Positions 36,184-44,558 of a stretch of DNA of 64,000 nucleotides are shown here, piece by piece. The stretch is from Prevotella sp. (GTDB lineage Bacteria > Bacteroidota > Bacteroidia > Bacteroidales > Bacteroidaceae): the NCBI GenBank assembly GCA_021204905.1, contig JAJPYN010000012.1, forward strand, positions 34,631 to 98,630, given 5' to 3'. Made by a program: the position numbers and the translations under genes. The notes beneath the pieces are model-generated. The model worked only from the letters and a program-made list of their open reading frames with translations, had not been told where the DNA came from and searched no databases. Numbering within the stretch: position 1 is the first letter of the stretch; each line of letters starts with the position of its first letter.

Positions 36184-36807
36184 ATGGGTAAGTTAAAGAT
36201 AAAGAAAAGCGACGTCTGGATCGACATGACTCCTATGTCGGACGTGATGGTGCTTTTGCTGACGTTCTTTATGTTGACATCAACATTCGTCAAGAACGAG
36301 CCGGTGAAAGTGAACCAACCGTCGTCCGTTTCGGAGATTAAAGTGCCGGAGAACGACGTCCTGAACATCGTTGTCAACAAAGAAGGCAGGGTGTTCATGA
36401 GCATGGACAATCAGAACGATATGCTCGCGCTGATACAGTCGGTAGACGACCAGTGCAGCTTGGGTCTGACTGCCGCAGAGATGAAGAAGTTCCAGGTGGA
36501 CCCGATGTGGGGCATCCCGATGCAGAGCCTTAAAGGGTATCTGAACCTCCCGACGGAGAAGATGACAGAGGTGATCACCGGTGCGCAAGCCGGCGTGCCG
36601 CTCGACTCTATCGAGGGAGGCAAGTCGGAGTTCCAGCTGTGGGTTACCGAGGCGGTTGCCGTGAACGACGAACTGAAGATTGCTATCAAGGCGGACTCCG
36701 ACACACCTTACGACAAAATAAGGAAAGTGATGTCCGAGCTGCAGGATATGAATCAGAATCGTTACTACCTTATCACTTCACTTAAAACAGCGTCTGAGGA
36801 GGAATAA
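36184..36807 (+). CDS. exbD: ExbD/TolR-family biopolymer transporter, first copy
   Basis: A 207-residue protein with one N-terminal membrane helix after a short cytoplasmic start: KSDVWIDMTPMSDVMVLLLTFFMLTSTF. The Asp in TPMSDVMV is the proton-carrying residue conserved in ExbD/TolR. The rest is periplasmic. It is longer than E. coli ExbD (141), as is common in Bacteroidetes. It lies 2 nt upstream of a second exbD. Confidence 0.92.
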   Translation: MGKLKIKKSDVWIDMTPMSDVMVLLLTFFMLTSTFVKNEPVKVNQPSSVSEIKVPENDVLNIVVNKEGRVFMSMDNQNDMLALIQSVDDQCSLGLTAAEMKKFQVDPMWGIPMQSLKGYLNLPTEKMTEVITGAQAGVPLDSIEGGKSEFQLWVTEAVAVNDELKIAIKADSDTPYDKIRKVMSELQDMNQNRYYLITSLKTASEEE

Positions 36808-36809
36808 CT

Positions 36810-37451
36810 ATGGCAAAGAAACAAACAAGCAAGCAGAAGAAAATCAACGTCCGTGTAGACTTCACGCCTATGGTGGATATGATGATGCTTCTTATCACGT
36901 TCTTTATGCTCTGCACCTCTCTGGCAAAGCCGCAGACGATGGAGCTCAGTATGCCGAGTAACGATAAGAACCTGACCGACGAAGACAAGTCGGTAACCAA
37001 GGCCTCCTATACTATCACGATCTACGTGGCCGACCACAACCGCATATTCTATGTGGAGGGCCTGCCGAAGTACGACGACCCCACCTGCCTGAAAGAGACG
37101 ACGTGGGGAAAGAAAGGTATCCGCGAAGTGCTTATCAAACACCAGACAGAGGACAACACACAGCCTATCCTCCAAGTGATGAAAGCAAAAGCGGAGCTCG
37201 ACCTCGAAAAGGACAAGACGAACATGGCAGACTCGGTCTACAATCGCAAACTGTCCGAAATCAAACGAGGCGAACTGCCTAACGAGAAGATTCAGACTAT
37301 GACCATCATCATCAAGGCTACCGACAAGTCGACATATAAGAACGTGATCGACGCTCTCGATGAAATGCAGATATGCAGCGTAGGTAAATACGTCCTCGAC
37401 CAAGTGAATGCTGACGATAAGGAGCTCCTTAAGAACAAAGGCATCCAGTAA
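36810..37451 (+). CDS. exbD: ExbD/TolR-family biopolymer transporter, second copy
   Basis: A 213-residue paralogue of the gene before it. The helix reads VDFTPMVDMMMLLITFFMLCTSL, again with the conserved Asp. The periplasmic part ends in a TolR-like region (MTIIIKATDKSTYKNVIDALDEMQIC). ExbD works as a dimer, so two different copies suggest a heterodimer, or two alternative channels. Confidence 0.92.
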   Translation: MAKKQTSKQKKINVRVDFTPMVDMMMLLITFFMLCTSLAKPQTMELSMPSNDKNLTDEDKSVTKASYTITIYVADHNRIFYVEGLPKYDDPTCLKETTWGKKGIREVLIKHQTEDNTQPILQVMKAKAELDLEKDKTNMADSVYNRKLSEIKRGELPNEKIQTMTIIIKATDKSTYKNVIDALDEMQICSVGKYVLDQVNADDKELLKNKGIQ

Positions 37452-37491
37452 TCCGAAGGACGCGAATTTTAACCATTAAAAGAAAGAAGCA

Positions 37492-38319
37492 ATGTCAAAA
37501 ATTGATTTGATATCCGGCGATTGGTCAGATATGATTTTTGCCGGGCGCAACCAAAGCTACGGCGCCTACGCCCTCCGCAAGGGCACGGGACGACGCAACC
37601 TCATTGCTATCATCGCTGTAATCGTGCTTGCTATCCTGTGTCAGATAGGTCTTACTATAAAGAACATCGCTGACGAAGCGGCGGCAAAGAGAGCGGCAAT
37701 GACTCAGATTGTTGAGCTGACGGCACTCGAACAGCCTAAGAAAGAGGCGAAAGTAGAGCAAAAGCAGATCAAACTTCCCGAGCAGGTGGTAGAGAAGGTG
37801 AAGAGCTCAATCAAGTTCACAGCCCCCGTCATCAAGAAAGACGAGGAGGTGAAACCCGAAGAGGAGCTTAAATCACAAGACGAGCTTATGAACACCAAGA
37901 CGGCAATCGGCTCGTTCGATGTCAAAGGTAACGACGATGCCGGCGGTGAGGTGCTCAAAGCAAAGGAAGTGATTGCACAGCCGGAACCGAAAGAGGAGGA
38001 GAACAAAGTGTTCGACGTAGTGGAACAGATGCCTTCCTTCCCCGGAGGACAATCGGCGCTCATGGAGTATCTTAGCAAGAACGTTAAATATCCGGTGGTA
38101 GCTCAGGAGAACGGCGTGCAAGGACGTGTCGTCGTGTCGTTCGTCGTAGAGCGCGACGGCTCGGTAACCGATGTAACGGTGGTGAAGTCTGTCGACCCGT
38201 CGCTCGACCGCGAGGCACAGCGCGTCATCAGCAGCATGCCGAAGTGGATACCCGGAAAGCAGAACGGACAGGCAGTGCGCGTGAAATATAACGTGCCGGT
38301 ATCGTTCCGCCTGCAATAA
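37492..38319 (+). CDS. tonB: energy transducer TonB
   Basis: A 275-residue TonB. The N-terminal cytoplasmic segment ends in GTGRRN, followed by one membrane helix (LIAIIAVIVLAILCQIGLTI). Then comes a charged Lys/Glu/Pro linker (about 75-175) and the C-terminal TonB domain (MPSFPGGQSALMEYLSKNVKYP ... GRVVVSFVVERDGSVTDV ... WIPGKQNGQAVRVKYNVPVSF). It transmits proton-motive force to outer-membrane receptors such as SusC-type transporters; none are in the window. Confidence 0.93.
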   Translation: MSKIDLISGDWSDMIFAGRNQSYGAYALRKGTGRRNLIAIIAVIVLAILCQIGLTIKNIADEAAAKRAAMTQIVELTALEQPKKEAKVEQKQIKLPEQVVEKVKSSIKFTAPVIKKDEEVKPEEELKSQDELMNTKTAIGSFDVKGNDDAGGEVLKAKEVIAQPEPKEEENKVFDVVEQMPSFPGGQSALMEYLSKNVKYPVVAQENGVQGRVVVSFVVERDGSVTDVTVVKSVDPSLDREAQRVISSMPKWIPGKQNGQAVRVKYNVPVSFRLQ

Positions 38320-38332
38320 AAACGTTTGAGGT

Positions 38333-39301
38333 TTGAGAAACCGGAGCTACATAACAGCTATAATCGTAGGATTAACACTGTCTGCCAATGTCCTGGCCTC
38401 CTGCTACGGGCAGAAGAACAAAGACGGCAGAACAGATACATATTCGTCAGGGGCAATTTCGTTTGCCTCTGACGAAAGTTTTAGTCCCGTAATCGACGAG
38501 GAACGTGAACTCTTCGAGTCAATTTATACGGAAGCCACGCTCACCCCGATTTACACCAGCGAATCGGAAGCGGTGCAGATGTTGCTCGACGGCAAAGTGA
38601 GCATGGCAATCACATCACGCGATTACAAAGAGGGCGAACTGGCGCAGCTCAAGCTGAACAAGCAGTACCCCCGAAGCATCAAGTTCGGCTACGACGGACT
38701 TGCACTAATCGAGAACAAACAGAACACTGACTCGTGTATCAGTGTCAAAGACATACGCCGCATCTTGACGGGAGAAGTAACGCGATGGAGCGAGATCTAC
38801 CCCGAGTCAAACAACGGAGAAATAACCGTCGTGTTCGACAACCCCAAGTCGTCAACGGTGCACTACGCCGAAGACTCCATCCTTGGCGGCAAACCCATCA
38901 CCTCGCCTAACGTGATGGCGGTGAACAAAGTGGAAGAAGTAATCAAATACGTCGAGGAGAACCGCGGCGCGATAGGCATCCTCGGCAGCAACTGGCTCAA
39001 CGACCAGCGCGACAGCACCAACCTGACGTTCCGCAAGGAGATACGCCCGATGGCGGTCTCAAGCATCTCTCCCGCAACAGTGGCTAATTCATACAAGCCC
39101 TACCAATACTATTTCTACAATTCGTCCTATCCCCTCGTGCGTACATTATATATATTGCTCAACGACACGCACATGGGCTTGCCCACAGGCTTCTCCAATT
39201 TCATCATCTCGCAGGACAAGGGGCAGCGCGTCATCCTCCGTGCGGGGTTGCTGCCCGCCTACGGCAATCTGACGATAAGACAAGTACACGTAAACGATTA
39301 G
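38333..39301 (+). CDS. PstS-like periplasmic binding lipoprotein
   Basis: A 322-residue protein with a lipoprotein signal (SYITAIIVGLTLSANVLASC; lipobox LASC). The mature part is a type II periplasmic binding domain like PstS: GAISFASDESFSPVIDEE, SMAITSRDYKEGE, YDGLALIENKQN, VKDIRRILTGEVTRWSEI and GAIGILGSNWL. The ligand is unknown, and the phosphate-binding residues cannot be confirmed by eye. The start codon is TTG at 38333, 13 nt after the tonB stop; I see no ATG that keeps the signal. Its place in a TonB operon rather than with pst transporter genes suggests a different role from phosphate uptake. Confidence 0.82.
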   Translation: MRNRSYITAIIVGLTLSANVLASCYGQKNKDGRTDTYSSGAISFASDESFSPVIDEERELFESIYTEATLTPIYTSESEAVQMLLDGKVSMAITSRDYKEGELAQLKLNKQYPRSIKFGYDGLALIENKQNTDSCISVKDIRRILTGEVTRWSEIYPESNNGEITVVFDNPKSSTVHYAEDSILGGKPITSPNVMAVNKVEEVIKYVEENRGAIGILGSNWLNDQRDSTNLTFRKEIRPMAVSSISPATVANSYKPYQYYFYNSSYPLVRTLYILLNDTHMGLPTGFSNFIISQDKGQRVILRAGLLPAYGNLTIRQVHVND

Positions 39302-39331
39302 CATTCAATAAGTTAGAAAAACAATAAGACT

Positions 39332-40753
39332 ATGAAAGCATTAAAATATCTGGCAATAGGAGTACTGTTGACGATAGTCAGCGCTCCTGCAATGGCACAG
39401 CTCGACGGTAAAGCTGCCGTAGAGGAAGTGAAGAACATCTTGAAGTCCGGCGCGCCCGACGCAAACAAGCGCATCGCCGACATCGCCAAGCCGTTTAAGA
39501 AAGACGCCGTGGTGCTCACAGCTATCGGACGCGAGTATCTCATCGCCGACGACACCGAGAAAGCAACGGAATATGCCAACAACGCCATCTCCAAGAACAA
39601 GTCTTACGGCGAGGCATACATCCTGCTCGGCGACATCGCCATCCACAACGACGACGGCGGCAAGGCGGCAGAGATGTTCCAGCAAGCGATGTATATGGAC
39701 AAGACCAACCCCGAGGGCTACCGGCGTTATGCCAATCTGATGGTCAAGTCGAGCCCCGAAGCCTCGATCGACGCGCTCGAACAGCTGCATAAGAACATCC
39801 CCGGCTACCCGATAGACCTCATCGCCGCAGAGGTGAGCGACCGCTCGGGCAACATGCAGCAAGCCATCGAGTACTTCGGCAAGGTGAGCCTCTCCGAAAT
39901 GAAAGAAGACCAGCTCGCATCATACGCCACCGACCTCTTCCTCACAGGCGATTTCAACAAGTCGCTCGAAGTGGCGCAATACGGCGTGAAGAAAGCCCCG
40001 CGCTATGCAGCGTTCAACCGCCTGTCGCTCTACAACTACACCGAGAACAAGGAGTTCGACAAGGCCCTTTATTATGCCGACAAGCTCTTTAACGAAAGCG
40101 ACTCCGCCAAGTTCTCCGCATTCGACTACCAATATGTCGGCCACGCTAATGTCGGCGCGAAGAACTATGCCGTAGCAATCGAGACTTTCAACAAGATCCT
40201 CACGCTCGAGGATGCTAACGACGACGCTAAGCTTGATGCCCTGAAGCAGATCTCAACCGCGTACAGCGACCAAGACGATTACGAGAACGCTATCCCCGCG
40301 TATGAGAAATACCTCGCCGCAAACACTAACGCCACGGCGTCCGACTATGCCGCGCTCGGCACGCTCTACACCTACAAGGCAAGCGAGGAGGAAGGTCTGA
40401 CGCAGGAGGCAACGGTAGCACAGGCTGACAAGGTTTACGCCGACCTCGCAGAGAAGTTCCCCGACGCGCAGGAGTATGCTTATTTCCAGCGCGCACGCCT
40501 CGCCGGCATGATCGACCCCGACCTGTCGAAAGGTGCAGCTAAACCCTACTACGACAAGCTCATCGAGGTCATCGAAGCCGACGGCACGCCCGAAGGCACC
40601 TCGCTCACGCGCCTCATCCAGGCCTATCAGTACAACATGATCTACTCCCTGCAAGTGCAAGACGACATCGACGCCTCGAAGCGTTACGCCGCCAAGGTCC
40701 TCGAATACGACCCCGAGAACGAGCAGGCCAAGCTTGTCCAGACGCTCGAATAA
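39332..40753 (+). CDS. secreted tetratricopeptide-repeat protein
   Basis: A 473-residue protein with a signal peptide (MKALKYLAIGVLLTIVSAPAMAQ). It has serial TPR-like helix pairs: AYILLGDIAIHNDDGGKAAEMFQQAMYMDKTNPEGYRRYANL, then pairs near residues 205-260, 265-330 and 400-470 (YEKYLAANTNATASDYAALGTLY). It probably acts as a periplasmic scaffold. It is the last gene of the exbB operon, 30 nt after the binding protein, and is followed by repeats and a strong terminator. Confidence 0.85.
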   Translation: MKALKYLAIGVLLTIVSAPAMAQLDGKAAVEEVKNILKSGAPDANKRIADIAKPFKKDAVVLTAIGREYLIADDTEKATEYANNAISKNKSYGEAYILLGDIAIHNDDGGKAAEMFQQAMYMDKTNPEGYRRYANLMVKSSPEASIDALEQLHKNIPGYPIDLIAAEVSDRSGNMQQAIEYFGKVSLSEMKEDQLASYATDLFLTGDFNKSLEVAQYGVKKAPRYAAFNRLSLYNYTENKEFDKALYYADKLFNESDSAKFSAFDYQYVGHANVGAKNYAVAIETFNKILTLEDANDDAKLDALKQISTAYSDQDDYENAIPAYEKYLAANTNATASDYAALGTLYTYKASEEEGLTQEATVAQADKVYADLAEKFPDAQEYAYFQRARLAGMIDPDLSKGAAKPYYDKLIEVIEADGTPEGTSLTRLIQAYQYNMIYSLQVQDDIDASKRYAAKVLEYDPENEQAKLVQTLE

Positions 40754-40763
40754 GGCACGAAGC

Positions 40764-40850
40764 ATAATTCTAAGTAGCAACAAAGGATAAGTTCTAAGCA
40801 ACAAGGGATAATTCTAAGTAAAAACAAAGGGTAACCCTAAGCAACAACAA
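40764..40850 (+). repeat. degenerate 21-24-nt tandem repeat downstream of the TPR gene
   Basis: Four degenerate units of the form ATAATTCTAAGTAGCAACAAAGG run from just after the TPR stop up to the terminator. The first contains AGTAGCAACAAAGGATAA (40773-40790), which resembles the reverse complement of the 17-nt dispersed element with one substitution and one inserted base. Confidence 0.7.
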
Positions 40851-40851
40851 T

Positions 40852-40888
40852 GGAGAGACGCAATCGCAAGTGCCTCTCCTTTTTTTTA
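40852..40888 (+). terminator. terminator of the exbB-TPR operon
   Basis: GGAGAG (40852-40857) pairs with CTCTCC (40874-40879), with a partly paired interior, followed by nine T residues. Confidence 0.85.
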
Positions 40889-40895
40889 CCCTACA

Positions 40896-40983
40896 TTACC
40901 AACTACTATTTGTTAACCGACCGATCGCTATGCGTTAACGTACCAACTACTATGCGTTAACGTTGCAATTACTATGCTTTAAC
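40896..40983. repeat. 22-nt tandem repeat, four units
   Basis: Four head-to-tail 22-nt units at 40896, 40918, 40940 and 40962, each ending in TTAAC and sharing a CTATGCGTTAAC-like half. The units are degenerate, and no unit recurs elsewhere in the window. With the repeat and terminator before it, this fills the 328-nt gap between the TPR and S41 genes. Confidence 0.85.
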
Positions 40984-41042
40984 CCGGCGGCGAATAAGGC
41001 GAAAAGTTGCGGCTGCGAAGGGCGTGTTAGCGGAAAATATCG

Positions 41043-41050
41043 TACTTTTG
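41043..41050 (+). promoter_or_regulatory. promoter -7 box for the S41 protease
   Basis: TACTTTTG, 32 nt before the start at 41082. Confidence 0.6.
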
Positions 41051-41081
41051 CGGCGGTTTCTTTCAAACATTTCGCGACACT

Positions 41082-42848
41082 ATGAGGCACCACCTGTTCA
41101 TCATCATCTTCCTCGCGTTCGCCGGCCACGCCTTCGCGCAGCAGACGGACCATAATTTCGAGGTGTCGAAAAACCTTGACATCTTCACATCGCTCTACCG
41201 CGACCTCGACCAGCTTTATGTCGACACCATCGACGCGGCACAGGCAATAGGCACGGGCATCAACGCGATGCTCTATTCGCTCGACCCCTACACGGTGTTC
41301 TACCCCGAGGACGACGTGAAAAGCCTCCGACAGATGATCACGGGCAAGTACGCCGGCATCGGCTCGCTCATCCGCGAGAACCTCAAAGAGGGCTGCTGCA
41401 TCATCGACCAGCCTTACCGCGGCATGCCGGCCGACGAGGCGGGGCTGAGAAAAGGCGACCGCATCCTTGCCATCGACGACTCGACAATGCTCGGCAAAAC
41501 CACCGACTACGTGAGCAGCCATCTGCGCGGAGACGCCGGCAGCACGTTCAAACTGAAAATATTCCGTCCGGCCGACGATAAAGAGATGGAAATGAACATC
41601 ACGCGGCGCTCCATACAGCTGCCCGCCGTGCCCTACTTCGGGATGGTGAGCGACAGCATCGGCTACATCAACCTCGAACAGTTCACCGAAGACTGCGCGA
41701 AGGAAGTAAGGCAGGCATTCCTCGAACTGAAAACACGCGGCATGCGCAGCCTCATCTTCGACCTGCGCGACAACGGCGGGGGCAGCGTGGCCGAGGCCGT
41801 GGACATCCTCAACCTCTTCATCCCCTCGGGACAAACCATCCTGACGATGAAAGGTAAAACGCCGCGAGCAAACAATGAATATGCCACCGCCGCCGAACCC
41901 GTCGACACCATAATGCCCGTCGTCGCGCTCGTCAACGCCAACACCGCAAGCGCCTCCGAGATCACCGCCGGCGTGCTGCAAGACCTCGACCGCGGCGTCA
42001 TCTTAGGCGAAAAAACATTCGGCAAAGGGCTCGTGCAAACCACCATCGACACGCCTTACAACGGCCAGCTCAAACTCACCACAAGCAAATATTACATCCC
42101 CAGCGGACGCTGCATCCAAGCCATCGACTACGGTAAGAAAAACTCTTCGGTCGCGGGCGACACCATCGCAAAAACATTCTTCACGCGCTGTGGACGTATC
42201 GTTCGCGAGCGCGGCGGCATCACCCCCGACATCCTCTGCAAAAGCGACACGCTCACCAACCTCGCCTACTACCTCGTCTCGGCGCGCGACTCCTCCGAAC
42301 TAGTGCTCAGCTTCGTGCTCGACTACATCCAAGCGCACCCGGCCATCGCGCCGCCCGCCACATTCGAGCTCTCCGACAGCGATTTCAACGTGTTCAAAAA
42401 ACAGGTGTGCGACGCGGGGTTTAAGTACGACCGCCAAACGGGAAAGTACCTCGATATGCTTAAAGACCTCGCGAAATTTGAAGGGTATTTCGACGATGCG
42501 AAAGATGAATTCGCCGCGCTTGAAGCCAAACTGACGCACAACCTCGACCGCGACCTCGACATCAACCGCGAGCTGCTCAAACTGCTCATCGGCCGCGACA
42601 TCATCGGCGCATACTACTTCGACGAGGGCGCCATCGAGTTCTCCCTGCGGCAAGACAGCCAGCTGCAACGCGCCGTCGACATCTTAAACGAAGGCGAATA
42701 CGACAAAATCCTCCTGCCCGGCTACGACGCTGACACGACAGTACTAACTAAGACAATCTCCGGCGACACTGAACTCAACTCGCCCGACGACAGCCCTGCC
42801 CTGCCCGACCCCATCGACGACGAGGATGAAGACGGCGACATAGGTTGA
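41082..42848 (+). CDS. S41-family C-terminal processing protease (Ctp/Tsp)
   Basis: A 588-residue periplasmic protease. It has a signal peptide (MRHHLFIIIFLAFAGHAFAQ), a PDZ domain at about 85-165 (YAGIGSLIRE ... GLRKGDRILAIDD) and the S41 core. The Ser-Lys dyad is Ser290 (TASASEITAGVLQD) and Lys315 (KTFGKGLVQT), 25 residues apart as in E. coli Tsp. FDLRDNGGGSV precedes it. A C-terminal extension (about 400-560) is typical of Bacteroidetes Ctp. The final 30 residues are an acidic Asp/Pro tail. Codons at 42740-42756 in that tail form a degenerate copy (14/17) of the dispersed element. Confidence 0.93.
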   Translation: MRHHLFIIIFLAFAGHAFAQQTDHNFEVSKNLDIFTSLYRDLDQLYVDTIDAAQAIGTGINAMLYSLDPYTVFYPEDDVKSLRQMITGKYAGIGSLIRENLKEGCCIIDQPYRGMPADEAGLRKGDRILAIDDSTMLGKTTDYVSSHLRGDAGSTFKLKIFRPADDKEMEMNITRRSIQLPAVPYFGMVSDSIGYINLEQFTEDCAKEVRQAFLELKTRGMRSLIFDLRDNGGGSVAEAVDILNLFIPSGQTILTMKGKTPRANNEYATAAEPVDTIMPVVALVNANTASASEITAGVLQDLDRGVILGEKTFGKGLVQTTIDTPYNGQLKLTTSKYYIPSGRCIQAIDYGKKNSSVAGDTIAKTFFTRCGRIVRERGGITPDILCKSDTLTNLAYYLVSARDSSELVLSFVLDYIQAHPAIAPPATFELSDSDFNVFKKQVCDAGFKYDRQTGKYLDMLKDLAKFEGYFDDAKDEFAALEAKLTHNLDRDLDINRELLKLLIGRDIIGAYYFDEGAIEFSLRQDSQLQRAVDILNEGEYDKILLPGYDADTTVLTKTISGDTELNSPDDSPALPDPIDDEDEDGDIG

Positions 42849-42882
42849 ATTTGAATTAAGCCAACGGGCAAGCTAATTAGCC

Positions 42883-42950
42883 AAACAATAATCGCGCGGC
42901 ATTAATTTAAACAACAATCGCGCGAGGACAAACAACAATCGCGCGGCAGC
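42883..42950. repeat. 21-26-nt direct repeat after the S41 gene
   Basis: Three copies of AAACAAyAATCGCGCG at 42883, 42909 and 42930. The last copy overlaps a GC-rich hairpin (GCGCGGCA at 42941-42948 with TGCCGCGC at 42971-42978), which may end transcription of the S41 gene although no T tract follows. The rest of 42979-43101 holds a doubled TTACACCTTAATT and no gene. Confidence 0.75.
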
Positions 42951-43101
42951 AGGCGAGAAATTCAACCCGTTGCCGCGCGCTTCGTTACACCTTAATTCGC
43001 TTTTCTTACACCTTAATTAATATATAAGGCTTTCCTGAAATTTAATTCAAGGGCTTCCTTCGCTTCGAAATTAAGGCGTTGCTTGCGTTCGTGAAAGGCG
43101 G

Positions 43102-43584
43102 TTACTTGCGCTGCCCGAGCTCGATGTCGAGGTGATAGAGCGCCGCGTCGCCGCCGAGCTTCATCTTGTCGACGATGCCCGAAGCGGTGGCCTCTTCCTC
43201 CACCTGCTCGCGCACGAAAGTCATCAGGAAATCCTGCGACGCCTTGTCGTTCTCTTTCAGCGCAAGGTCGTGCAGCGCGTCGATGAGCTGCGACACGTGG
43301 CATTCGTGCTTGTACACATGCTCGAACACGGCCAGCGGTGAGGCCCACTCCTGCGGCACTGCTTCAATCGCGCCCACTTTGGCCTGTCCGCCGCGGCGCA
43401 GGATATACCCCGCCATCTCCTCGGCGTGCTCGTTCTCCTCGTTGGCCTGCGCCTTCATCCACTTGGCAAAGCCGTCGTAGCCCTTGCCTGCAAAATAATA
43501 CGACATCGACAAATAGAGGTTTGCCGACCACATCTCCGCCACAATCTGGGCGTTGACGGCATCTTGTAATTTTGTGCTTATCAT
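43102..43584 (-). CDS. ferritin-like iron storage protein
   Basis: A 160-residue four-helix-bundle ferritin. The first helix MISTKLQDAVNAQIVAEMWSANLYLSMSYYF and the NEENEHAEEMAGYILRRGG segment carry the Glu and His ligands of the ferroxidase centre. EWASPLAVFEHVYKHECHVSQLIDALHDLA and FVREQVEEEATASGIVDKMKLGG follow the bacterial FtnA pattern. It lacks the heme-binding Met of bacterioferritin as far as I can judge. It stores iron as a 24-mer in the cytoplasm. Monocistronic; no clear promoter box seen. Confidence 0.94.
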   Translation of the reverse strand: MISTKLQDAVNAQIVAEMWSANLYLSMSYYFAGKGYDGFAKWMKAQANEENEHAEEMAGYILRRGGQAKVGAIEAVPQEWASPLAVFEHVYKHECHVSQLIDALHDLALKENDKASQDFLMTFVREQVEEEATASGIVDKMKLGGDAALYHLDIELGQRK

Positions 43585-43630
43585 ACTGTAAATCAGTTGG
43601 TTAAATAGTTAAACAATGTTCTTTTAATAC

Positions 43631-44344
43631 TTAGAAATTCACGCCGAAGAGCAGCATAAAGTCGCGGTTGTGCGCCGGGCGGAAGGTGTCGTGCGCGATG
43701 TTCGCAAGGCCGAGGTCGTAAGACAGCTCGATGTAAGCCACCGCGTAGGAGAAGCCCACGCCGAAGCGCAAGCCCGCGTCGAACCGGCGGTAACCGTGCC
43801 AATAATCATCGTCTTCGGAGTAGGCTTCGTAAGGCATATCATCGAAGTAACCCCTGTCGCGCGAGAACGCCTTATAAGTGGTCTCCGTCGAATAATCCTT
43901 GATCCTGCCGCCGATGCCGCAAGCGATGTAACCGCCGAAAAACGGTTGGATGCCGAAGCCGCCGTCAGTGGAATGGATGTACTTTAAAACAAGCGGTATC
44001 TCGAGGTAGTTAAGGTTGTATTCGAGCCTGCCGCCGTCGGTATTTTTCTTGCCGCCCTTTGCCAGATAGCCGAAGCCCGTCTCGAGATAGATCGGCGCGG
44101 ACGATGTCAGGCCGTAGCCCACCGCCAAAGCCAAATGCAGCCGCGCGCGCATGTCGCAAGCATAAGCCTCCTCCTTGGCCGAGACATGCGCGAAATTCAC
44201 GCCGGCGCGCAGACCGTAATACTTCGCGGGAAACGTCTTGTAGCCGGCACTCATCCGCGGCGTCTGCTCGTAGCCCTGATAGCCCTGCGCGCGCAAAGCG
44301 ACGACGGCGCAAAGGGCAATAAACAGAAGGATTATCCTTTTCAT
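43631..44344 (-). CDS. outer-membrane beta-barrel protein (PorT-like / OMP_b-brl family)
   Basis: A 237-residue protein with a signal peptide (MKRIILLFIALCAVVALRAQ) and an eight-stranded-barrel pattern: YYGLRAGVNFAHVSA, LHLALAVGYGL, YLETGFGYLAKGG, YNLNYLEIPLVLKYI, GIQPFFGGYIACGIGG, DAGLRFGVGFSYAVAYIELSYDLGLANI and the last strand RDFMLLFGVNF. YLEIPLVLKY is typical of the porin family that includes PorT. A function in T9SS cannot be assigned, since many paralogues share the fold. The ATG at 44344 precedes the signal; the frame is open to 44458. Confidence 0.85.
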   Translation of the reverse strand: MKRIILLFIALCAVVALRAQGYQGYEQTPRMSAGYKTFPAKYYGLRAGVNFAHVSAKEEAYACDMRARLHLALAVGYGLTSSAPIYLETGFGYLAKGGKKNTDGGRLEYNLNYLEIPLVLKYIHSTDGGFGIQPFFGGYIACGIGGRIKDYSTETTYKAFSRDRGYFDDMPYEAYSEDDDYWHGYRRFDAGLRFGVGFSYAVAYIELSYDLGLANIAHDTFRPAHNRDFMLLFGVNF

Positions 44345-44373
44345 CTGGCTGTTTAGGGGTTTGTTTCTACGTG

Positions 44374-44381
44374 CAAATTTA
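44374..44381 (-). promoter_or_regulatory. promoter -7 box for the barrel protein
   Basis: TAAATTTG on the minus strand, 30 nt upstream of the chosen start. Confidence 0.5.
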
Positions 44382-44498
44382 ACAATAACTCTTGCAAAAC
44401 AACCCCTTGGCAGCGCATTTTTTATCTCACGCCGCAGCGTTAAGGACTTTTTAACCATAATTCATCCGCGCAGCTTTCCGAATGCCGGAATTATTCCT

Positions 44499-44506
44499 AT
44501 CTTTGC
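44499..44506 (+). promoter_or_regulatory. promoter -7 box for the single-repeat M16 peptidase
   Basis: TATCTTTG, 53 nt before the start at 44559. This supports that start over upstream in-frame starts near 44361. Confidence 0.6.
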
Positions 44507-44558
44507 GGCGGAAAATATTGCTAAATTAGACTTTTTAAGCGCTAAAAACAAGAGAATT

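Noticed and set aside
40764..40983. Possible CRISPR array
   Set aside because: Units are short, degenerate and contiguous with no unique spacers; no cas genes nearby.
43631..44344. Assignment of the beta-barrel protein as PorT of T9SS
   Set aside because: The fold is shared by many paralogues and no T9SS gene is adjacent; only the family name is kept.
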